From Methanothrix sp. (GTDB lineage: Archaea > Halobacteriota > Methanosarcinia > Methanotrichales > Methanotrichaceae): a DNA stretch of 11,326 bases. Below, in pieces: positions 7,213-11,326 of the stretch. Where the stretch lies: NCBI GenBank assembly GCA_012798025.1, contig JAAZNX010000022.1:1-11326 (forward strand), read 5' to 3'. The stretch's first letter is position 1, and the number at the start of each line of letters is the position of its first letter. The translations under genes and the position numbers were made by a program. The notes beneath the pieces are model-generated. The model worked only from the letters and a program-made list of their open reading frames with translations, had not been told where the DNA came from and did no database searches.

Positions 7213-7739
7213 CAAGGATTCTCGCTCTGTCCGATACTCATCTTGAAGGCGAGGAGCTGCCTGTAGCAGTTGTCAGGCTGGCCAGGGAAGCGGACATGAT
7301 ACTGCATGCAGGCGACTTTGTCTCATGTGAGGTTTACTTCGCCCTGGCAGAGCTGGGAAGGCTTGAGGCCGTCAGGGGCAACTCAGATCTTCCAGCGCTA
7401 AAGAAGCGATTGCCCGAAAGGAGGGTGATCGATGTAGAAGGCATCAGGATCGGCCTGGTGCACACGGCCTTTCGCGGCTCTGATCTGGTGGGCGCGCAGA
7501 TGATGGCCAGAGAGATGGACGCAAAGGTGCTTGTCTTCGGGCATATCCATCGGCCGGTGGTTGAAAAGGGTAAGCGTCTGCTCATCTGCCCTGGCAGCCC
7601 AACTCAGCCCAGGATGTCAGCGCCTTCTGCAGCCATGCTGGAAATAACCGAAGGCGACATCCATGGCAGCATAGTTCAGCTTGGCAGTCCAGTTTGCGAT
7701 TACCTGAAGTTCGCAGGCGAGCTGGTAAAAAAAGTCTGA
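7209..7739 (+). CDS. Small calcineurin-like metallophosphoesterase, YfcE/MJ0936 type
   Basis: This is a 176-residue, single-domain phosphodiesterase probably using two divalent metals. The metal and catalytic motifs are visible in order: SDTH (Asp9, His11), HAGDF (Asp36), GNSD (Asn58), His85 in LVHTAF, and GHIHRP (His112, His114). The usual THGH/HGH motif at the fourth site is HTAF here, but the ligand histidine stays. The conserved CPGSPTQPR stretch (127-135) after GHIH is typical of the YfcE subfamily. Relatives hydrolyse phosphodiesters of uncertain physiological identity. The ATG overlaps the SIS stop codon as ATGA, arguing for translational coupling and a joint role with a phosphosugar protein. 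The natural substrate cannot be read from the sequence. Confidence 0.9.
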   Translation: MTRILALSDTHLEGEELPVAVVRLAREADMILHAGDFVSCEVYFALAELGRLEAVRGNSDLPALKKRLPERRVIDVEGIRIGLVHTAFRGSDLVGAQMMAREMDAKVLVFGHIHRPVVEKGKRLLICPGSPTQPRMSAPSAAMLEITEGDIHGSIVQLGSPVCDYLKFAGELVKKV

Positions 7740-7755
7740 GGAAGGCCTTTTTGGC
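7727..7755. terminator. Candidate oligo-T termination signals between convergent genes
   Basis: The phosphoesterase gene and the secreted-protein pair converge here, with 29 bp between stop codons. T5 (7748-7752) serves the plus strand, and A7 (7727-7733) is a T7 tract for minus-strand transcripts. Archaeal termination often uses such tracts. The flanking GCC/GGC could pair only weakly. Confidence 0.35.
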
Positions 7756-7768
7756 ACGATAAAGTCCA

Positions 7769-8530
7769 CTATCTCGTCCAGACCGATCCGCCAAAGCCAC
7801 CTGTCTTGGATGTTGCCATCAGTTTGTTGTTGGAGACGATTTGAAGCACCAGATTTCCATTTGACATGACGCTTCCCTTGGGAACGTCGCTCCATTCAGC
7901 ATTTATCACATTCCCGCCGATAGTGCCACGCAGGACGTTGGACCAACTCGGATTCTTGGCATCGTTCTCGCCATACCACCAAATGGCCGATCCAAGCTGG
8001 CGAACATAGTATTTGCCGCCATCATCGCAGTTCCAGACGCCTGTCAGATCAATCGGAGCAGGAGTGCCGCCAGGGGTTGCTTGGCCCCCGCCAGGCGCTC
8101 CTCCCGCAGAGGGTGCCTTCTGGAAGGTGTAGCTGGCCATATAGTTGCTTCGCCCGCTATTATCCTTGAAGCGGTCGTAGGAGTTTACATTAAGCCTATT
8201 TCCGGCGGGCTTTATCACCAGTGTGGTCTCAGAGAACCCTGAATCGAAGGCTGCTATCAAGGTGTCAGCGCTGGCCTTGTCCGAAGAGACACTTGCAGCG
8301 AAGGGTTGAGCCTGCACCGTTCCCCAATCGCAATCCGTGGGGTGGCACTTGCCCCAGGCATGCACCTTGACCAGAGCGCCTCCGACTGCGATATCCAATC
8401 TGGTGATTCCTCCCGTATTGGGATCCACATTGGTCCATGAACCGCCAAACTGATCGATGCTGGCCGTGCTGCTGCAGGCAATCAATAGCACAAGAAGGAC
8501 TGCTGTCAGCAAGGAGTACATTAATCTCAT
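7769..8530 (-). CDS. Secreted, probably lipid-anchored two-domain protein with a WGKCHPTDCDWG motif
   Basis: This is an uncharacterised 253-residue exported protein. Residues 1-19 form a lipoprotein-type signal ending in LIAC, with Cys19 as the likely anchor. The first domain (about 25-135) carries GSWTNVDPNT, HAWGKCHPTDCDWGTV (58-73) with two cysteines four residues apart, FSETTLVIKP, and RFKDNSGR. A Gly/Pro/Ala-rich linker (about 140-162) leads to a second domain (164-253) with LTGVWNCDDGGKYYVRQLG, WWYGE, SDVPKGS, and a terminal FGGSVWTR. Both domains resemble uncharacterised extracellular domains I know mainly from bacteria, so transfer into this archaeon is possible but untested. The ATG at 8530 has AGAGGT at 8537-8542, six bases upstream. 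It lies 25 bp downstream of its paralogue (8556-9062) and shares its promoter. Function unknown: ligand binding at the cell surface is a guess. Confidence 0.8.
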   Translation of the reverse strand: MRLMYSLLTAVLLVLLIACSSTASIDQFGGSWTNVDPNTGGITRLDIAVGGALVKVHAWGKCHPTDCDWGTVQAQPFAASVSSDKASADTLIAAFDSGFSETTLVIKPAGNRLNVNSYDRFKDNSGRSNYMASYTFQKAPSAGGAPGGGQATPGGTPAPIDLTGVWNCDDGGKYYVRQLGSAIWWYGENDAKNPSWSNVLRGTIGGNVINAEWSDVPKGSVMSNGNLVLQIVSNNKLMATSKTGGFGGSVWTR

Positions 8531-8555
8531 ATTTTGACCTCTATTATGACTTAAT

Positions 8556-9062
8556 TCACGGGTTGTTTCCCGTTAACGGAATAGTCTGCAGTCTGTTCAG
8601 TTGCTTCAGAGGTTTGATCCCGGATATCAGGCCGGAGGTTGCTGAGATTGGAGGACTCTTCTGGAATACATAGCTGGATGCATAGTTGGTGCGGCCGCTA
8701 TTGTCCTTAAATCGGGTGTATGACTTTACAGACAGCTGGTCTCCCTGTGGTTTTATGAAAAGAGTGGTCTCTGAGAATCCCGCATCGAAGACCGCCATCA
8801 GTGCTTGGGCCTGGCTTACCAGATCTGACGATACATCAGGACCGAATGCGTAAGCAGAAACCGTACCCCAGTCACAGTCTGTGGGATGGCATTTGCCCCA
8901 GGCATGCACACTGGCGGAGCTGCCAGAGATGCCGATATTCAGGGCAGTTATTCCCGCGGTATTTGTGTCGACATTGGTCCAGTCGCCGGCAAACTGGCTA
9001 AGACTGGCAGTACAGACGGTCATTGAAACAAACAACACGGCCAAAGACAGGAAAGCTTTCAT
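8556..9062 (-). CDS. Secreted single-domain paralogue with a WGKCHPTDCDWG motif
   Basis: This 168-residue protein is closely similar to the first domain of the adjacent 253-residue protein: SQFAGDWTNVDTNT, HAWGKCHPTDCDWGTV, GFSETTLFIKP, RFKDNSGRTNY and YVFQKSP line up almost without gaps. A tandem duplication is the simplest explanation. The first 20 residues form a signal peptide, but the pre-cysteine positions (MTVC) do not fit a good lipobox, so this copy may be released (for example after CTA) while its sibling is anchored. Its last 30 residues (from about 139, PPISATSG, to GNNP) share nothing with the sibling's linker or second domain. The copy may therefore have lost, or never had, the WWYGE domain. 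The ATG at 9062 has AGAGGT at 9069-9074 with six-base spacing, identical to the sibling. Function unknown. Confidence 0.78.
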   Translation of the reverse strand: MKAFLSLAVLFVSMTVCTASLSQFAGDWTNVDTNTAGITALNIGISGSSASVHAWGKCHPTDCDWGTVSAYAFGPDVSSDLVSQAQALMAVFDAGFSETTLFIKPQGDQLSVKSYTRFKDNSGRTNYASSYVFQKSPPISATSGLISGIKPLKQLNRLQTIPLTGNNP

Positions 9063-9068
9063 ACATTG

Positions 9069-9117
9069 ACCTCTTACTTCAAATCTTTAGCTAGAATTAG
9101 GAGGCCCTAAGTATAAA
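9069..9117 (-). promoter_or_regulatory. Promoter and ribosome binding site of the secreted-protein pair
   Basis: On the minus strand, TTTATAC (9117-9111) is a good archaeal TATA box about 52 nt above the ATG at 9062. AGAGGT (9074-9069) is six bases before it. This implies a leader of about 25 nt. The remaining bases up to 9151 show nothing further. Confidence 0.45.
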
Positions 9118-9151
9118 TTATTTTGGTATATCAGGCCAAGAGGCAGCATAG

Positions 9152-9646
9152 CTACGGTGCGTGGCTCTTCAGCCCCAGGATATCCTCGACCTTGACGCCA
9201 ACCAGCTTCCAGACAGAGCTCTTCTCCGCGTCAAGCAAGACCTCGACAGGCTCTTGTGGTGAGTGACCCAAGGCCGAGAGGACATTTGGGGAGAGGGCCT
9301 TGCTTTTTATCAGGCGGACAAACCTCTCACGCACAGCCCTCTTCTTGTCCGCATCATCGACCTCGATCAGACGTCCGGGAAGCGCCACGAAGCTGAAAGC
9401 TGAAAGATCCGGAGAGAAATGCTCTATCTCTACGCAAACCCTGGGGTTGTCCCGAAAGTACTGCACCTTCCGTCCATATTTCGTCGATAAGAAATACATG
9501 AATTTGCCATCGAAAACATAGAGGAATGGCGCAATGTAAGGATGCTCATCCCCTTTAAAGGCGATGCGACAGATGTACTGCTCCTCAACAAGCCGATCAA
9601 ACTCAGCTTTCTCCATGCGAGGCATCTTGAAGATATCCAAAGACAC
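9152..9646 (-). CDS. Pyridoxamine 5'-phosphate oxidase-family FMN-binding split-barrel protein
   Basis: The 164 residues follow the small split-barrel flavoprotein pattern. There is an N-terminal MEKAEFDRLVEE helix, then YICRIAF, HPYIAPFLYVFDGKFMYFLS (35-54), KYGRKVQYFRDNPRVCVEIE (56-75), and FVALPGRLIEV (86-96). The HPYIAP and GRKVQ...NPRVC segments form the usual flavin-binding surface. Such proteins are typically dimeric. Annotations range from nitroimidazole-resistance (NimA-like) reductases to F420- or heme-binding relatives, and the substrate here cannot be assigned. I used the GTG at 9646: a TATA-like AAGTATTTAG (9678-9669) lies about 28 nt upstream, suggesting a leaderless start. The in-frame ATGs at 9625 and 9616 are alternatives. 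It is divergent from the radical SAM gene, with about 80 bp of shared promoter region. Confidence 0.85.
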   Translation of the reverse strand: MSLDIFKMPRMEKAEFDRLVEEQYICRIAFKGDEHPYIAPFLYVFDGKFMYFLSTKYGRKVQYFRDNPRVCVEIEHFSPDLSAFSFVALPGRLIEVDDADKKRAVRERFVRLIKSKALSPNVLSALGHSPQEPVEVLLDAEKSSVWKLVGVKVEDILGLKSHAP

Positions 9647-9668
9647 ATGTTTTGTCTTTCTCTCTTGG

Positions 9669-9713
9669 CTAAATACTTTCGTGCTGCATTCTAAAAGATT
9701 ATATTTTGAGGGG
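9669..9713. promoter_or_regulatory. Divergent promoter region, split-barrel gene / radical SAM gene
   Basis: Minus strand: AAGTATTTAG (9678-9669), about 28 nt above GTG 9646. Plus strand: TTATATTT (9699-9706), about 26 nt above ATG 9729. Both spacings suit leaderless transcripts. GAGGGG at 9708-9713 could instead serve as a Shine-Dalgarno for the in-frame TTG at 9723 (nine-base spacing). Confidence 0.4.
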
Positions 9714-9728
9714 CCGAATATCTTGCAA

Positions 9729-10916
9729 ATGGTAAGCCTGGAAAAGATCGCTCGCCTGGCCCAGGAGAGCAGGTTTGACTCGCTCGGACCTGCAGTCTGT
9801 GTTGACCCCGAGAAGCTCAGCTCTCTGGGAGAGGGAACAAGGTATGACGTCTGCGCATCTACCCATTCGCCTCGCAGTCCAAACCTGCCGGGGATCTGTC
9901 ATTCCTTCTCCCATGATGGACGGTGCATCAGCCTCTTCAAAACACTCTATACCAACTACTGCAGCCACCAGTGCAACTACTGCACAAATGCCACTAACTG
10001 CAGCCGCAGGGCTGCTACCTTCTCATACACGCCGCAGGAGCTTGTTGGCATAACCCTCTCTATGTACCGGGCGAACTACATTGAGGGCCTCTTCCTCAGC
10101 TCAGGCGTGGGCCGGAATGAAGATCACATCATGGAGAGGATGCTGGAAACGGCCCGGATTCTGCGCCAAAAACACTGTTTCCAGGGGTACATTCATCTCA
10201 AGGTACTTCCTGGGGCCTCGCGCTCTCACATTCAGGAGGCAATGGAGCTGGCTGACAGGGTCAGCATAAACCTGGAGGCTGCATCTGCTTCTCATATGAG
10301 CGAGATGAGCACCACAAAGAACTATGAGAGCGATATCTTGCAAAGGCAGCGCTATATTCGCGATCTGGAGACCAGTGAAAACCTCCCAGCAGGCCAGACC
10401 ACTCAGCTCGTGGTAGGCGCGAGCAAAGAGTGCGATGAGGAGATCTTCAATAGGGTTCTTTATGAATACAAGGAGATAGGCGTCCGGCGCGTCTACTACA
10501 GCGCCTTCTCCCCCCAGGACGGCACACCCTTTCAGAACCGCGAGCCTCAACCTCAGTGGCGTGAGGTCAGGCTCTACCAGGTTGACTGGCTCTTCAGGGT
10601 TTATCATTTCCATCCTCAGGAGATTTGGCATGCATTCGATGAGAATGGCCTTCTCCCGAATGCGGATCCGAAGATGACCATTGCTCGTGAGCTGGTCGAC
10701 TTGCCAGTGGACCCGAACATTGCAACTTATCGCGAGCTGCTCATGGTTCCAGGCATCGGGCCCAGAAGCGCAAAGAGAATAATTGCTCTTAGAAAGAGAC
10801 AGACGATCCTCCGAAAGGCTGAGCTGGCATCCTTAGGTGTGCGGATCAAGAGGGCAGCTCCCTTCCTGAAGATAGGTGGCTGGAGAGATGCAACTTTGCA
10901 GATGTGGTCGGCATGA
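9729..10916 (+). CDS. Putative DNA modification/repair radical SAM protein (TIGR03916-type) with C-terminal helix-hairpin-helix
   Basis: This 395-residue protein belongs to a radical S-adenosylmethionine family annotated as putative DNA modification/repair. The cluster motif CSHQCNYC (Cys78, Cys82, Cys85) is the standard CxxxCxxC that binds the [4Fe-4S]/SAM centre. Other cysteines precede and follow it (Cys57, Cys66, Cys91). Landmarks include LFLSSGV (around 127), GYIHLKVLPGAS, RVSINLEAAS, TTQLVVGAS, and YYSAFSPQDGTPF. Residues about 337-356 (MVPGIGPRSAKRIIALRK) are a helix-hairpin-helix of the kind that contacts DNA backbone, which supports a nucleic-acid substrate. The frame is open upstream to 9564, but the family begins near MVSLEKIARLA, so I start at ATG 9729; TTG 9723 is the alternative. 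The stop overlaps the next ATG (ATGA), coupling it to the DUF4130 gene, its usual neighbour. The reaction is unknown to me. Confidence 0.88.
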   Translation: MVSLEKIARLAQESRFDSLGPAVCVDPEKLSSLGEGTRYDVCASTHSPRSPNLPGICHSFSHDGRCISLFKTLYTNYCSHQCNYCTNATNCSRRAATFSYTPQELVGITLSMYRANYIEGLFLSSGVGRNEDHIMERMLETARILRQKHCFQGYIHLKVLPGASRSHIQEAMELADRVSINLEAASASHMSEMSTTKNYESDILQRQRYIRDLETSENLPAGQTTQLVVGASKECDEEIFNRVLYEYKEIGVRRVYYSAFSPQDGTPFQNREPQPQWREVRLYQVDWLFRVYHFHPQEIWHAFDENGLLPNADPKMTIARELVDLPVDPNIATYRELLMVPGIGPRSAKRIIALRKRQTILRKAELASLGVRIKRAAPFLKIGGWRDATLQMWSA

Positions 10917-11326
10917 GAATTCCAGACGACTTCCTCTACTACCTGTCGGCCCATGAGGATTGCAGTGAAAGGTTGCTCTTGCGGGCAAAAGACCTCTCTG
11001 CCGAAGACCTGGAGGTCTCAACAGATGCAGAAATAATGCACATAAGAAAGATGGTTCAAGCAGTCCTAACAGAGGTGCACAGGATGGAGGCATTTGTGAG
11101 GCTAAGGCCCTTGGGGTCTCACGTCCTTTATGGATACCTGAAGCCCAGGCACAAAATCGGAGATATCATCTGCGACTTTTTTGCCAGAAGAAACCCGCAG
11201 ACAATTGTAGTGCTGGGAAACGGGCACGAAAGCTGGATCTCGCTTCATCATGGCGGCAAAATCCTGAGAAAACGAGGAACCAAAATGACAGAAACCTTGG
11301 AGCAATTGAAGTCCTTTTTTAATTGC
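10913..11326 (+). CDS. DUF4130 (TIGR03915-type) DNA-metabolism partner protein, N-terminal 138 residues (cut by window edge)
   Basis: A frame opens at ATG 10913, overlapping the radical SAM stop codon, and runs to the last base without a stop, giving 138 residues so far. The segment VLTEVHRMEAFVRLRPLG (50-67), YLKPRHKIGDIICDFFARR (74-92) and the following IVVLGNGHESWISLHHGG match the DUF4130 pattern (an HRM..F/VRF-like core, then a P.H.....FxxR helix). DUF4130 proteins pair with this radical SAM family. In many bacteria they are fused to a UdgX-like uracil-DNA glycosylase domain. The fraction visible here is the DUF4130 part with a shorter N-terminus than bacterial forms. Whether any glycosylase follows is beyond the window. 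The 4-bp overlap implies translational coupling and probably a physical complex (inference). Confidence 0.82.
   Translation, partial: MRIPDDFLYYLSAHEDCSERLLLRAKDLSAEDLEVSTDAEIMHIRKMVQAVLTEVHRMEAFVRLRPLGSHVLYGYLKPRHKIGDIICDFFARRNPQTIVVLGNGHESWISLHHGGKILRKRGTKMTETLEQLKSFFNC

Noticed and set aside
8437..9069. Plus-strand open frames at 8437-8673, 8801-9001 and 8881-9069
   Set aside because: They are shadows of the two secreted paralogues, whose signal peptides, ribosome binding sites and mutual similarity identify the minus strand as coding.
9564..9728. N-terminal 55-residue extension of the radical SAM protein
   Set aside because: It overlaps the divergent split-barrel gene and the promoter region and has no family similarity. 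The family N-terminus begins near 9729.
10101..10631. 176-residue minus-strand open frame inside the radical SAM gene
   Set aside because: It is antisense to strongly conserved coding sequence, and its translation shows no recognisable domain.
1..11326. CRISPR array, tRNA/rRNA, insertion sequence, integrase or attachment site
   Set aside because: I saw no direct-repeat array, no tRNA-like cloverleaf, no transposase or integrase motifs, and no flanking terminal repeats by eye.

Overview
This window most likely comes from a methanogenic archaeon of the Methanosarcinales/Methanotrichales group, possibly Methanothrix (Methanosaeta)-like. Three genes point that way: the coenzyme F430 biosynthesis genes cfbC and cfbB; a surface protein with two tandem Methanosarcina-type S-layer (DUF1608) repeats; and purP, the ATP/formate-dependent archaeal FAICAR synthetase. 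TATA-like boxes stand in front of several genes, and some of those genes look leaderless. The genus is an inference and was not tested. No rRNA, tRNA, CRISPR array, insertion sequence or integrase was seen.

Layout. (1) 1-1527, minus strand: cfbC followed by cfbB, which runs off the left edge. Together they cover part of the conversion of Ni-sirohydrochlorin to F430, the methyl-CoM reductase cofactor. (2) 1604-4258, plus strand: a large S-layer-type protein, divergent from cfbC. It has a good signal peptide and a C-terminal membrane anchor, but no conventional start codon in front of the signal peptide. (3) 4242-4781, minus strand: a HisB (imidazoleglycerol-phosphate dehydratase) homologue that has lost about half of the metal- and substrate-binding residues. 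It overlaps the S-layer gene tail to tail and lies head to head with purP. (4) 4900-7739, plus strand: purP, a tandem-SIS sugar-phosphate-isomerase-like protein, and a small YfcE/MJ0936-type metallophosphoesterase. The last two overlap by 4 bp. (5) 7769-9062, minus strand: two secreted paralogues sharing a Cys-containing WGKCHPTDCDWG domain, one with an extra C-terminal domain. (6) 9152-9646, minus strand: an FMN-binding split-barrel protein of the pyridoxamine-phosphate-oxidase type. (7) 9729-11326, plus strand: a radical SAM/helix-hairpin-helix protein of the 'putative DNA modification/repair' family, overlapping by 4 bp a DUF4130 partner cut by the right edge.

The most interesting items are two. 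The first is the radical SAM + DUF4130 pair, a widespread DNA-associated gene couple whose chemistry is, to my knowledge, unestablished. The second is the degenerate HisB-like protein beside purP: HisF releases IGP (the HisB substrate) and AICAR (the PurP substrate) together, so this neighbourhood sits at the histidine/purine junction. The tandem SIS protein with one intact and one altered signature, and the secreted duplicate pair, are secondary leads.
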